Assembly (NCBI RefSeq): GCF_018271995.1
Contig: NZ_JAGUCO010000005.1
Span: 233,810 to 297,809 of the forward strand
From: Carboxylicivirga linearis
Lineage (GTDB): Bacteria > Bacteroidota > Bacteroidia > Bacteroidales > Marinilabiliaceae
Direction of reading: 5' to 3'
Length of the DNA stretch: 64,000 bases
Below, one piece after another: positions 8,191-16,957 of this stretch (its first letter is position 1; each line of letters begins with the position of its first letter). The position numbers and the translations under genes were made by a program. A model generated the notes under the pieces. The model was not told where the DNA came from. It was given only the letters and a program-made list of their open reading frames with translations, and searched no databases.

Positions 8191-9939
8191 ATGACTCGTA
8201 TCTATATAATCGCAACCGCACTATTGATTTTAACATCTTGTTATAATAAGCGCAAGGATGTAGCAATTAACACATATCAGGAAGCAGACCTTAGTAATGC
8301 CAGTGAAGATCCTTTATGGGAAAGAACGGGAAGAGGTTTGCATGCATCGTTTGGTTCAACAGATGTTAGATATTCGAAATACAAGGTTCCGATGGAGATT
8401 GTTGTCAAAGATTTTGAATTAACTGCATGGAAAGGTGAAAGAATAAATACACAGATAGTTTTATGGACTGTTTCTGATATAAAGCAAGTTGAATGTGTTT
8501 GGCAGCCTTTGGTGAGTGAGAATGGAGATACAATTTCAACAACAAAAATTAATACCCGGTTTGTGCGTTATGTTATTGCCGATAAATATGGAAATGGCTG
8601 TGGAGAGCGCACTAATGACCCCACAAATGCGCATTTAGTTGCTGATGTATTGGATCAATTGCCTGCTATGGATATGGTGGCACATACTGTTAGGCCTGTT
8701 TGGGTTAGTTTTGATGTGCCGGAAGATGTATCACCAGGAAAATACACTTCTTCAGTCAAAATATATTCTAAAAAGAATTCCCCACAGGAATTACGTTTAA
8801 CACTTAATGTACAGAATAAACAAATTCCATCTTGCGATCAGCAAAAGTTTCATCTTAACTTAAGGCAAAATCCTTTGGCAATTGCTTTGTGGCACGATGT
8901 TAAGCCATGGAGCGAAGAGCACTTTAAGGTAATGAAACCCTATATGAGATTGCTTGCTGAGGCAGGACAGAAAAGTGTAAGTTGCTTGCTTTACGAAGGA
9001 GTGAATGAAGATGTAACCTTTAATCTTCCAACATCCATGATTCAATGGGTGAGAACATCCAATGGTAAATGGAAGTTTGATTATTCTGTATTGGAGAAGT
9101 GGATCAATTTTATGCAGGAAAATGGAATTGATAAACACATTAATTTATACTCAATTTTACCTCTAAATAAGCAGTTGTTTTATCGTAATGAGAAAGATGG
9201 GCAAAGTAATCTTATTTCATTGAAAGAAGACAGTGAGTTACGTAGAGAAATACTTAAAACCTATTTTGCAAATTTACGTCAATTCCTGGCTGATAAAGGA
9301 TGGATGGAGAAAACCAGTATTGTTATTGAGGATAAGAATCAAGAAGATTTATCCGATTTTATTTATTGGATGAGGAAATATGAACCGGACTTTAAGATTA
9401 CTTTAATAACCAAACGTTACCGTCCTGATTTGCTGGATAGTGTTCAGCATCTAGGGTTGTCGGCACAATATATTAGTGCGGAATCAATGCTGGAATTGCT
9501 AGAAGTAGATGATACCAAAACGAGTTTAACCATTGATTGTTCGTTAGAAAGACCGAATTTATTTTCATTTTCATCACCCGCTGAAGCTACCTGGTTTGGC
9601 TGGTTTGCTGCCGCTCATGGTTTAGATGGTTTGTATTATTCAGGTTTTAATGATTGGAATGCTAACCCGTTAATTGACGGAAGATCGATATATGCACCAG
9701 CTGGTGCTAATGCACTCGTTTATCCGGATTGTAGAAGCTCCATTAGATTTGAAAAGCTAAAAGAAGGAATTCAGGATTATGAGAAGCTGAATGTTCTCTC
9801 AAAGGACTTTACCAGTAACGATCTTGAAGAATTGGCAAAGATTCAGGCCCGTTTTACAGTGCATAGGATGAATGATAATGAGGCCGAGATTGTTGTTAAG
9901 AAAGGCCGAGAAATTATTAATAAATTATCTGAAAGGTAA
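8191..9939 (+). CDS. DUF4091 / GH123-like lipoprotein
   Basis: The 582-residue protein starts with a lipoprotein signal (LLILTSC, lipid Cys at about 17). A beta-rich N-terminal region (about 40-210) is followed by a TIM-barrel-like half. The C-terminus has WFGWFAAAHGLDGLYYSGFND and RFEKLKEGIQDYEKLN, the typical end of DUF4091/GH123 proteins, whose studied members hydrolyse beta-N-acetylgalactosaminides. The acidic pair usually seen as DEP is not evident: the matching region reads IVIEDKNQEDLSDF. I therefore would not assert hydrolase activity. It is probably anchored at the outer membrane and exported or surface-exposed. No SusC/SusD pair or other carbohydrate genes adjoin it. Confidence 0.7.
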   Translation: MTRIYIIATALLILTSCYNKRKDVAINTYQEADLSNASEDPLWERTGRGLHASFGSTDVRYSKYKVPMEIVVKDFELTAWKGERINTQIVLWTVSDIKQVECVWQPLVSENGDTISTTKINTRFVRYVIADKYGNGCGERTNDPTNAHLVADVLDQLPAMDMVAHTVRPVWVSFDVPEDVSPGKYTSSVKIYSKKNSPQELRLTLNVQNKQIPSCDQQKFHLNLRQNPLAIALWHDVKPWSEEHFKVMKPYMRLLAEAGQKSVSCLLYEGVNEDVTFNLPTSMIQWVRTSNGKWKFDYSVLEKWINFMQENGIDKHINLYSILPLNKQLFYRNEKDGQSNLISLKEDSELRREILKTYFANLRQFLADKGWMEKTSIVIEDKNQEDLSDFIYWMRKYEPDFKITLITKRYRPDLLDSVQHLGLSAQYISAESMLELLEVDDTKTSLTIDCSLERPNLFSFSSPAEATWFGWFAAAHGLDGLYYSGFNDWNANPLIDGRSIYAPAGANALVYPDCRSSIRFEKLKEGIQDYEKLNVLSKDFTSNDLEELAKIQARFTVHRMNDNEAEIVVKKGREIINKLSER

Positions 9940-10100
9940 TTCGTACTCAAATACTCAAAATCATGAATAATGTCATGATTTTTGTGGCACTTCTATGCTT
10001 ATTTTGTCTTCTAAATAATCTTAACCCCTAAATATTCCTATAAATATTTATTAAGTCAGCAGTTTTTAATGTTGATAGGGGAAATAAACCGTAATTGAAG

Positions 10101-11285
10101 ATGAAAATATTAATGACATTATGTATGGTCTTGTTTTCTGTAGCTATTATTGCACAGGACGAAGCCAAGGGATTTGAGTTTGAAACTATTTATGATTTAG
10201 AAGCTACTTGTGTAAAGGATCAGTATAGATCGGGTACATGTTGGAGTTTTTCAGGTTTAGGATTTTTTGAGTCAGAGATGATTCGTTTAGGTAAAAATCC
10301 GGCTAACCTTTCAGAGATGTTTGTAGTACGTCATTGTTATTCCGATAAAGCAGAAAAATATGTGCGTTTACATGGTTCGTTAAACTTCGGTGGAGGTGGT
10401 GCTTTTCATGACGTTGTTTATGTGATGAAGAAGTATGGTATGGTTCCTGAAGAAGTTTATGGTGGATTAAACTACGGTGAAGAAAAACACGTTCATGGCG
10501 AAATGGATGAAGTGTTAAAAGCTTATGTTGATGCAGTCATTAAAAATAAGAATAAGAAACTAACCACAGCCTGGAAAAATGGTTACGAGGGTATTTTAGA
10601 TGCTTATTTAGGAGAAATGCCTGAGTCGTTTGAAGTAGATGGTAAAACATACACTCCACAAACATATTTAGATGATGTTATTGGTATTAATCCTGATGAT
10701 TATATTCAGGTAAGTTCTTATTCACACCATCCATTCTACTCAAAATTTATTATTGAAGTGCCAGATAACTGGATGTGGGGTGAAGTATATAATGTGCCAA
10801 TGGATGATTTAATGTCTATTTTTAATAATTCGTTAGAAAACGGATATAGCATTGGTTGGGCTGCTGATGTGAGTGAGAAAGGATTTTCGTATCGCAATGG
10901 ATTAGCTATCGTTCCGGAAAGTAATATTGAAGAGTTGGCTGATTCAGAGCAATCGAAGTGGGAAGCAATGACACCTGCTGAGCGTAATAAAAGACTGTAT
11001 AGTTTTGAAGAGCCAGTTACAGAAAAGGTTATTACCCAGGAAATGCGTCAGGAAGCTTTCGATAACTATGAAACGACAGACGACCATGGAATGCAAATTA
11101 CCGGTATGGTAAAAGATCAGAACGGTACTGTATATTACAAGGTTAAAAATTCGTGGAATACAGGAAATAAGTACGATGGATATATATACGCTTCAGAAGC
11201 TTTTGTGAAGTATAAAACAATGTCTATCATGATTCATAAAGATGCTTTAACTAAAGACCTAAAAAAGAAACTTGGTGTTAAGTAA
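10101..11285 (+). CDS. Secreted C1-family aminopeptidase (bleomycin hydrolase-like)
   Basis: The papain-fold catalytic set is complete: Cys in RSGTCWSFSG (about residue 48), His in TDDHGMQITG and Asn in KVKNSWNTG. Spacing and motifs match the bleomycin hydrolase/PepC branch of C1 peptidases, a self-compartmentalised aminopeptidase. A signal peptide (ILMTLCMVLFSVAIIAQ) implies export to the periplasm or beyond, unlike cytoplasmic PepC. I use the ATG at 10101 rather than a TTG six bases upstream. At 394 residues it is slightly shorter than PepC (about 440-450). It stands alone between its upstream gap and a strong terminator. Confidence 0.9.
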   Translation: MKILMTLCMVLFSVAIIAQDEAKGFEFETIYDLEATCVKDQYRSGTCWSFSGLGFFESEMIRLGKNPANLSEMFVVRHCYSDKAEKYVRLHGSLNFGGGGAFHDVVYVMKKYGMVPEEVYGGLNYGEEKHVHGEMDEVLKAYVDAVIKNKNKKLTTAWKNGYEGILDAYLGEMPESFEVDGKTYTPQTYLDDVIGINPDDYIQVSSYSHHPFYSKFIIEVPDNWMWGEVYNVPMDDLMSIFNNSLENGYSIGWAADVSEKGFSYRNGLAIVPESNIEELADSEQSKWEAMTPAERNKRLYSFEEPVTEKVITQEMRQEAFDNYETTDDHGMQITGMVKDQNGTVYYKVKNSWNTGNKYDGYIYASEAFVKYKTMSIMIHKDALTKDLKKKLGVK

Positions 11286-11307
11286 TATTGGCATTACAGA
11301 TGATATT

Positions 11308-11337
11308 AAAGGGCGATCGTTGATCGCTCTTTTTTTA
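11308..11337 (+). terminator. Terminator of the C1 peptidase gene
   Basis: An 8-bp stem (11311-11318 with 11322-11329, one G-U pair) with a 3-base loop is followed by eight T. It lies 25 bases after the stop codon. Confidence 0.9.
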
Positions 11338-11559
11338 TGAAATCAAACCAAATAAGTATGAAAAAAAATAATAGTCAGTAATTGTATTGTAATATGCATA
11401 TATTCAGATTTATGCATTGAATTTTTAATATTGTTTATAGGAATTGTTGATTATAAAATCTCAACTTTTATTAAAAAAGTTTCCATTTTAAAAAAAAAGT
11501 TCCATATTTGCATATGTTAAAATGTGTAAACAAAAAGATAAAATTATTTGTTTATATAT

Positions 11560-11742
11560 TTGAAATAAACAAGATTTCTATGTTGAGTTAAAAAAGGTTA
11601 ATATTGTGAATTATAAAGTATTAATTCAAAACCTTTTTAAATCAATTAAGTATAAAGAGTTATGAAGCTTTCTTCATAAGTTAGGGTTAAGGTTAGGTTG
11701 AAGAAGGAATGTTCGAAATGTCGAGCATTCCTCTTTTTTTTG
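11560..11742 (+). ncRNA. Candidate orphan transcript ending at 11742
   Basis: The roughly 575 bases between the peptidase gene and the macro-domain gene hold no credible protein-coding gene but contain two strong rightward terminators. The stretch leading to the first has TATATTTG at 11555-11562 (matches TAnnTTTG), a tiny frame encoding MKLSS (11662-11679), then TTAGGGTTAAGGTTAGG just before the hairpin. A second, shorter unit (about 11760-11859) repeats the layout with TTAGTTAGGGTTAG before its own hairpin. A small RNA is plausible but unproven. The 5' end is a guess. Confidence 0.3.
11704..11742 (+). terminator. Orphan intrinsic terminator 1
   Basis: An 11-bp stem (11706-11716 with 11721-11731, one G-U pair on the plus RNA), a 4-base loop and a long T run. 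No protein gene precedes it on this strand for more than 360 bases. Confidence 0.85.
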
Positions 11743-11831
11743 CCCGATTTTAAACTAAAAGTACTCGTTAATGGTTATATTAATGAATCAATTTATTCAT
11801 AGATTTGGATTTTAGTTAGGGTTAGATGAAA

Positions 11832-11859
11832 AGAGAGGATAGCAGAGTCCTCTCTTTTT
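11832..11859. terminator. Orphan terminator 2 / macro-domain gene terminator
   Basis: A perfect 8-bp stem (11832-11839 with 11848-11855) with T runs on both sides, so it can act both ways. It ends the leftward macro-domain gene and any rightward orphan transcript. Confidence 0.8.
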
Positions 11860-11862
11860 AGT

Positions 11863-12357
11863 TTATAACCTTAGTTTCTGTTCGTATAAGTGGAAGTTTT
11901 CACTATCAAATATCACAAAAATAATCTCCAACTTGTTTTGCGAAATAAAATTCTGTACTGATCGAATGGCAATCTCAGCTGCCTGATCTTTGGGGTAACC
12001 ATAAGCACCAGTGCTTATGTTTGGGAATGCAATGGATCGGATATTGTGTTTAAGAGCTAATCTAAGGCTATTAAGGTAACAGTTGGCCAGTAACTCTGCT
12101 TCGTTATTATTTCCGCCTTGCCATACAGGACCAACCGTATGTATCACATATTTTGCCGGAAGATTATAGCCTTTAGTGATTTTCGCTTTCCCGGTTGGGC
12201 ATCCATTAAGAGTTCGGCATTCTTCCAGTAAATGAGCTCCTGCTGCACGGTGAATAGCTCCATCAACACCACCGCCACCCAGTAAAGACGAGTTGGCTGC
12301 ATTAACAATGGCATCTACCTTTAATTGCGTTATATCACCCTTTATTAATTGTATCAT
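11863..12357 (-). CDS. Macro-domain ADP-ribose hydrolase (MacroD/YmdB type)
   Basis: This 164-residue protein is a single macro domain. It has [19 protein letters not shown], the glycine-rich [14 protein letters not shown] of the MacroD-type catalytic loop, HTVGPVW and [12 protein letters not shown]. Such enzymes hydrolyse O-acetyl-ADP-ribose and remove ADP-ribose from acidic residues. It is cytoplasmic and stands alone with a bidirectional terminator. No ADP-ribosyltransferase or sirtuin gene adjoins it, so a toxin-antitoxin role of the DarG kind is not supported. Confidence 0.93.
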   Translation of the reverse strand: MIQLIKGDITQLKVDAIVNAANSSLLGGGGVDGAIHRAAGAHLLEECRTLNGCPTGKAKITKGYNLPAKYVIHTVGPVWQGGNNNEAELLANCYLNSLRLALKHNIRSIAFPNISTGAYGYPKDQAAEIAIRSVQNFISQNKLEIIFVIFDSENFHLYEQKLRL

Positions 12358-12563
12358 GGTTGTAGCTTTAGTAAGGTAAAATTATTTATTCCCTCAGTTT
12401 ATTGCAAAGAGAGTTTTTTGTTAGTTGGCAAAGGTAAGGGTGTTTAGTATAGCAGATATTGGGATGTTGTTCTTTTGGAGATTGTTGCTTTACAAGATTA
12501 TAATGTGAAGCCTTAATGTTTTGGTGTAATTGCAGAAAATATTCTTTTTAACCTAGAATTGCA

Positions 12564-12594
12564 TTTGTTAATTAATAGTGGTTTTGTATTTTAG
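12564..12594 (+). promoter_or_regulatory. Probable promoter of the MORN-repeat gene
   Basis: TTTG (12564-12567), 19 bases, then TATTTTAG (12587-12594; two mismatches in the TTTG half). The remaining intergenic DNA from 12358 shows no coding frame or hairpin of note. Confidence 0.4.
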
Positions 12595-12669
12595 ATATCA
12601 TAAATGATTGTAATAGAAGAAATCTTTTAAGAGATATTCTATTTTACCCAAACTAGTACTTAATACCTA

Positions 12670-13152
12670 ATGAAACAAAATGCTGTAATTCTATTCTCGT
12701 TAATTTTACCTTTATATATGGTTGCTCAGAGCAATGTTGGTGATAAAATAATCAAAAAAGAAGGGTTGTATTATCTGAATGATGGTTTGTGTACGGGTGT
12801 TTATTTGTCGTATCATACGAATGGAGTTGTTGCATCAAAGGAAGGTTATTTTAAAGGGCATCCTAATGGATTATGGACATGGTGGTGGAAAAATGGACAG
12901 AAAAAGAAAGAGGAAAATTACATTTATAAAAACGGGTGTTCGTATCGCGATGGCTTTGTTTATGAATGGTACGAAAATGGCAATTTAATGCAGAAAGAAA
13001 CATATAAAGACGGACTCCGGCATGGTAAATGGTATAAATATGATAAAAGAGGAACTATTGTGCTGAAAGGTGTTTGTAGCTATGGTGAGCTTGTATCAGG
13101 AGATAAAGTACCCGTGCCGGTTTCTTGTTCAAGAAGAATGGTTTCTTATTAA
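12670..13152 (+). CDS. Exported MORN-repeat protein
   Basis: This 160-residue protein has a signal peptide (AVILFSLILPLYMVAQ) and three to four MORN_2-type repeats between about residues 40 and 135. Examples are YHTNGVVASKEGYFKGHPNG, KNGQKKKEENY, WYENGNLMQKETYKDGLRHG and YDKRGTIVLKG. These repeats form a beta meander and are common in exported Bacteroidota proteins of unknown role; related YwqK-family proteins are annotated as antitoxins without a proven function here. The gene is preceded by a likely promoter and followed by a hairpin, so it is monocistronic. The function cannot be deduced. Confidence 0.75.
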   Translation: MKQNAVILFSLILPLYMVAQSNVGDKIIKKEGLYYLNDGLCTGVYLSYHTNGVVASKEGYFKGHPNGLWTWWWKNGQKKKEENYIYKNGCSYRDGFVYEWYENGNLMQKETYKDGLRHGKWYKYDKRGTIVLKGVCSYGELVSGDKVPVPVSCSRRMVSY

Positions 13153-13207
13153 TGTTTCAAAAATGTATTAAAATGCCATTCTATAAGAGATGAGAGAATT
13201 AATTCTT

Positions 13208-13231
13208 AGTCCCGGCAAAAGTGTCGGGACT
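13208..13231 (+). terminator. Hairpin after the MORN gene
   Basis: A 10-bp stem with one G-U pair and a 4-base loop (AAAG), starting AGTCCCGGCA. The following sequence is U-rich but interrupted, so termination is likely but weaker than elsewhere. Confidence 0.55.
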
Positions 13232-13334
13232 ATCTTATTTATACCGGAAAGTTAATTGACAACAGGGCTTATTATTTCGTAAATTAATATAAAGATCAGT
13301 TTTGTAATAATAGGGGATAATACAACTAAAAGAC

Positions 13335-13790
13335 ATGAAAAAGTTACCGAATTATGCGTTTTTATTGACTTTTTTAATTCCTGTACTTGTTTTTTTAGCT
13401 TGTGAAAAAGAGGAAGGTAAGGAAGTGGAAAGGTCAGAGGTGTTTCTAACTCTTACGTCGCATTCCTGGGCTTATGATACGGTTTATATTGAGTGCGATG
13501 ATCCTGATATTATCTGGTGGTTTACTTTTCTTGATAGTGCTGCTTCGGCCACTAATTATGAGATTTTATTTAAGGAAGATTTTACATTTATTGGTAGTCC
13601 GGATGGTGATGCCAAATGGCGGTTGCAAAACAATGAAACGGAGATTATGATTGTGGATGATGATGATGCGATGGATATCTATAATCACTTTCGAATTGAT
13701 GAATTAACGGATCAACTTTTAAAAATTACTGATATGGGTGATGTACCTCCTTCAGATACTTGCTATGTACAGTTTGTATACCGTAAGTGA
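13335..13790 (+). CDS. Small lipoprotein of unknown function
   Basis: This 151-residue protein has a lipobox (VFLAC, lipidated Cys at about 23) followed by a charged stretch (EKEEGKEVERSE). It then has a beta-rich domain with pattern TSHSWAYDTVYIECDDPD, LFKEDFTFIGSPDGDAKWRL and a terminal YVQFVYRK, resembling lipocalin-like or DUF4923-type small lipoproteins. An acidic patch (IVDDDDAMDIY) is notable. The gene is followed by a 548-base gap that contains a small hairpin (13804-13820), two dispersed repeats and the pheT terminator. I do not recognise a function. Confidence 0.65.
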   Translation: MKKLPNYAFLLTFLIPVLVFLACEKEEGKEVERSEVFLTLTSHSWAYDTVYIECDDPDIIWWFTFLDSAASATNYEILFKEDFTFIGSPDGDAKWRLQNNETEIMIVDDDDAMDIYNHFRIDELTDQLLKITDMGDVPPSDTCYVQFVYRK

Positions 13791-13864
13791 TTGGAGGTTT
13801 CGACGAAGTTGAAAACTTCGCCGAGCAATAGGGGTTGATTACGGATAGGTTCTCTTGTTTACTA

Positions 13865-13949
13865 CAGTCGCCCCTACAGGGCTCCGTATGAACATTGCAT
13901 AATTCACAGCACTAACGTACTGTGCTATTAAAGTCAGGGCTCCGCCCTT
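13865..13949 (-). repeat. Dispersed three-hairpin element, copy 1 (reverse orientation)
   Basis: Read on the minus strand it has the same order as the other copies: a GC-rich hairpin, a central hairpin containing AGTACGTTAGTGCT, an AATGTTCA spacer and a second GC-rich hairpin ending GGGGCGACTG. The central stem carries a compensated base-pair change (CACAG/CTGTG instead of CATAG/CTATG) relative to the other copies. Confidence 0.65.
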
Positions 13950-14080
13950 CATTTATATTGCATCATCCGTGTCCAGTTGAGGTGTTTGTAATTAACCAAG
14001 TCAAAAGTGATTAAGTCAAATTTCAAAAGTAAAATAACACTCTGATTGATACTGTGGAGTGATAAGCTATCAGCTAAACA

Positions 14081-14166
14081 GTCCTGGAGGGACGCCTGTA
14101 GCAGCATAGTACGTAAGTGCTATGTGTTTGGCAATATGTACACAAGTCCCGGAGGGACGTCTGTGG
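14081..14166 (+). repeat. Dispersed three-hairpin element, copy 2
   Basis: Order: TCCTGGAGGGACGCCTGTA, then GCATAGTACGTAAGTGCTAT, an AATATGTA spacer, then TCCCGGAGGGACGTCTGT. The first and last units are direct repeats of a short palindrome with a conserved tail ending in CTGT. It lies between the lipoprotein gene and pheT. Confidence 0.75.
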
Positions 14167-14227
14167 TTAATGGAGGATAGTTATAGCTTGACAGGAATAA
14201 TAGTTGCAAACCTGGCCAAATCATACA

Positions 14228-14260
14228 TAAATAAAAAGCGAAGCCTTTCGACCTCGCTTT
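14228..14260 (-). terminator. pheT terminator
   Basis: On the minus strand AAAGCGAGG pairs with CTTCGCTTT (14252-14260 with 14235-14243, one G-U) and is followed by a U-rich tail. It is about 80 bases past the pheT stop. Confidence 0.75.
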
Positions 14261-14338
14261 TCTTTATTTTGATTTGTTATCGTTTATAGGTGGCAATTAA
14301 ACTACTGCCTTCTGCCTAATAAACTAACAAACTCATAT

Positions 14339-16786
14339 CTACTTTCTAATCTGCGCACCTAACTGATGTTCGTAGGTCGACATTAGCTTATTCATAATCT
14401 TATCAATCTGCTTATCTTTCAGCGTTGCATTTTCATCCTGAAGAATAAAGCTAACTGCATACGATTTTTTGCCTTCACCCAGTTTTTCGCCTTCAAACAC
14501 ATCAAATAACGAAACGCTTTTCAATAGTTTTTTCTCTGTTTTAAGGGCAATTTGTTTCACCTGAGCAAACTTTACATCTTTGTTTAATACCAAAGCCAAG
14601 TCGCGTTTTACTTCTGGGAATTTCGAAATCTCTTTATAGATAATCTCTTTCTTGGCGCTTTTCTTCAATAGCATATCCCAGTCGATTTCGGCATAGTAAA
14701 CCGGTGCATCAATATCAAATGCTTTTAATAATTTACCATTCACCGTACCGAATTCAATAACCGTTTTTCCGGCAGCGTATGCTAAACCATCACCCAATAA
14801 ATCAGAAGTAGAATCTTCTTCTTTAAAATCATCAAAGGTTAACCCTAAACGAACCAAAATGTTTTCAATCTGATTTTTTAAATCGAAGAAGCTGGTAGCT
14901 TGTTCAGGTGTATTCCAGTTGGTTTGAGCTTTGTTTCCGGTAAGGAACATAGCTAAACGCTGACCTTCGTTATAGTTGTTTACATCGGTTTTTTCTGTTC
15001 CGGCTTTATAGAAATAACAATTTCCGAACTCGAAAAATTTCAAATCGGTATTTCTACGATTGCGGTTGTGCTGAATGGATTCCAAACCTCCAAAAAGCAA
15101 TGTCTGACGCATACCGTTTAGGTCATTACTTAATGGGTTAGCCAATTCAACCACCTGATTGCGTGGATAGCTCTCCAATGCCTCGTAATAATCAGCTTTG
15201 GTTAATGAGTTACACATTATTTCATTGTATCCAACCGACATTAATTGGTTGGCAATACGTGTTTTTACTTTATGATCATCCGGCTTTTGCGAATACACAA
15301 TAGTACTATGCACGGTACTTGGCATTTCAATGTTGTTGTATCCGTAAATACGCAAGATGTCTTCAATTACATCTGCTTCGCGCTGTACATCCACACGGTA
15401 TGGAGGTATCAATAGGCTTAAACCTTCTGCAGTTTCTTCTGTAATCTCCATCTCCAAAGCCGTAACGATCGCTTTAATTCTGTCGGCACCTAAATCTTTA
15501 CCAATTAGGCGTTCAACATTCTTATAACTGATGGCTACTTCGAATGGTTGAACCGGAGAAGGGTAGATGTCGGTTACTTCGCTGGAGATGGTTCCGCCAG
15601 CTACTTCTTTAATCAATAAAGCAGCACGTTTAAGTGCATAAACTGTAATATTTGGATCAATACCACGTTCGAAACGGAAGCTGGCATCAGTACTTAAAGT
15701 ATGACGTTTAGCTGTTTTTCGAACCCAAACAGGATTGAAATAAGCACTCTCTAAAAATACTTTAGTAGTTGATTCGCTTACACCGCTTTTGCTACCTCCA
15801 AACACACCGGCAATACACATGCCTTCTTCAGCATTACAAATCATCAGGTCTTTGTCTGATAACTCACGTTTTACTTCGTCCAGCGTTTCAAACTCGGCAC
15901 CATCGTCCAGTGTTTTAACAATCACCTTATCGCCGGTAATGGCTCCGTCAAATGCGTGTAAGGGCTGACCTAATTCGTGTAATACAAAATTGGTGACATC
16001 TACTATATTGTTAATCGGACTTAAACCGATTGCTTTTAAGCGTTTTTGTAACCACTCTGGCGATTCTGCAACTTTAACATCGCTGATGGTTACACCGCAG
16101 TAACGAGGACAAGCCTCATTGTTTTCAACGGTTACGTCAACCGGAAAATTATTATTATCAATCTTAAAATCGTCAACCGATGGAAGAGTTAGTTCAACAG
16201 CTTCGCCACTTTGTTTAAGATAAGCAGCTAAGTCACGTGCAACACCATAATGCGATGCAGCATCTACACGGTTAGGTGTTAGGTCTACCTCAAAAACAAT
16301 GTCGTTTTCAATATTGAAATAATCTTTGGCCAAAGTACCTACCTGAACATTGGCAGGAAGTACCATTATTCCATCATGACTTGAACCTAAACCTATTTCG
16401 TCTTCGGCACAAATCATACCTTCAGATGCTTCGCCGCGCATTTTAGCTTTCTTAATCTTAAAGCTATCATCACCATCATACAAAACTGTTCCAACAGTAG
16501 CTACAACAACTTTTTGGCCGGCTGCCACATTAGGGGCACCACAAACAATTGGAAGTGGTTCTTCACCACCAACGTTAACCGTTGTAACACTTAGTTTGTC
16601 AGCATTAGGGTGTTTGCTGCAAGTTAATACTTCACCAATCACCAATCCTTCCAATCCACCTTTGACAGACTGAATTTCTTCAACGCTTCCAATTTCTAAT
16701 CCTATGTCGGTTAATATTTCAGAAACTTTCTCAGGCGCTAAATCAATGTTTAAATAATTTTTTAGCCAGTTGTATGAAATGTTCAT
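14339..16786 (-). CDS. pheT: Phenylalanyl-tRNA synthetase beta subunit
   Basis: PheT is the large subunit of the alpha2-beta2 enzyme that charges tRNA-Phe, and it carries the editing site for mis-charged tyrosine. The 815-residue length is normal. Domains in order: N-terminal core (MNISYNWLKNYLNIDL), an EMAP/OB tRNA-binding domain (about 40-155, with SKHPNADKLSVTTVNVG), the B3/B4 editing module (about 210-400, SPINNIVDVTNFVLHELGQP), B5 (about 405-480), a class II-like core, and a C-terminal FDX-ACB domain (about 720-815, KFPEVKRDLALVLNKDVKF). The gene is alone; pheS is not adjacent. A long structured leader precedes it. Confidence 0.97.
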   Translation of the reverse strand: MNISYNWLKNYLNIDLAPEKVSEILTDIGLEIGSVEEIQSVKGGLEGLVIGEVLTCSKHPNADKLSVTTVNVGGEEPLPIVCGAPNVAAGQKVVVATVGTVLYDGDDSFKIKKAKMRGEASEGMICAEDEIGLGSSHDGIMVLPANVQVGTLAKDYFNIENDIVFEVDLTPNRVDAASHYGVARDLAAYLKQSGEAVELTLPSVDDFKIDNNNFPVDVTVENNEACPRYCGVTISDVKVAESPEWLQKRLKAIGLSPINNIVDVTNFVLHELGQPLHAFDGAITGDKVIVKTLDDGAEFETLDEVKRELSDKDLMICNAEEGMCIAGVFGGSKSGVSESTTKVFLESAYFNPVWVRKTAKRHTLSTDASFRFERGIDPNITVYALKRAALLIKEVAGGTISSEVTDIYPSPVQPFEVAISYKNVERLIGKDLGADRIKAIVTALEMEITEETAEGLSLLIPPYRVDVQREADVIEDILRIYGYNNIEMPSTVHSTIVYSQKPDDHKVKTRIANQLMSVGYNEIMCNSLTKADYYEALESYPRNQVVELANPLSNDLNGMRQTLLFGGLESIQHNRNRRNTDLKFFEFGNCYFYKAGTEKTDVNNYNEGQRLAMFLTGNKAQTNWNTPEQATSFFDLKNQIENILVRLGLTFDDFKEEDSTSDLLGDGLAYAAGKTVIEFGTVNGKLLKAFDIDAPVYYAEIDWDMLLKKSAKKEIIYKEISKFPEVKRDLALVLNKDVKFAQVKQIALKTEKKLLKSVSLFDVFEGEKLGEGKKSYAVSFILQDENATLKDKQIDKIMNKLMSTYEHQLGAQIRK

Positions 16787-16818
16787 ATGATAATAATTTT
16801 CTCTCGTTAATTTTCGTA

Positions 16819-16883
16819 AATCGGTAATTGTGAGTTAGTATCGTTGTGTGTCGATAGTTGAACTCGTTACCACAAAACCGATT
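16819..16883 (-). promoter_or_regulatory. Extended hairpin in the pheT leader
   Basis: On the minus-strand transcript several complementary segments nest around one loop: AATCGGT with ACCGATT, TTGTG with CACAA, GAGTT with AACTC (the last two share one base) and TATCG with CGATA. Together they form an interrupted hairpin of about 65 bases. It lies between the likely -7 box and the start codon, in a leader of roughly 118 bases. No Phe-rich leader peptide is apparent, so classical attenuation is not supported. Its role is unknown. Confidence 0.5.
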
Positions 16884-16910
16884 GTTTTTTTAACAGCCAA
16901 CAAAAGTAAT

Positions 16911-16918
16911 GATTTTGA
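16911..16918 (-). promoter_or_regulatory. -7 box upstream of pheT
   Basis: TACTTTTG on the minus strand, an exact TAnnTTTG match about 125 bases before the start codon. No -33 match at 19 bases. Confidence 0.45.
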
Positions 16919-16957
16919 TTTCTGATTACTAATAATGAAGCTGATTTATGTATAAAT

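Noticed and set aside
11863..12357. DarTG-type toxin-antitoxin system suggested by the macro domain
   Set aside because: No DarT-like ADP-ribosyltransferase gene is adjacent, and the macro protein is of the MacroD type with its own terminator.
13865..14166. CRISPR array
   Set aside because: The repeated palindromes are not regularly spaced, copies are dispersed over 48 kb in both orientations, and no cas gene is present.
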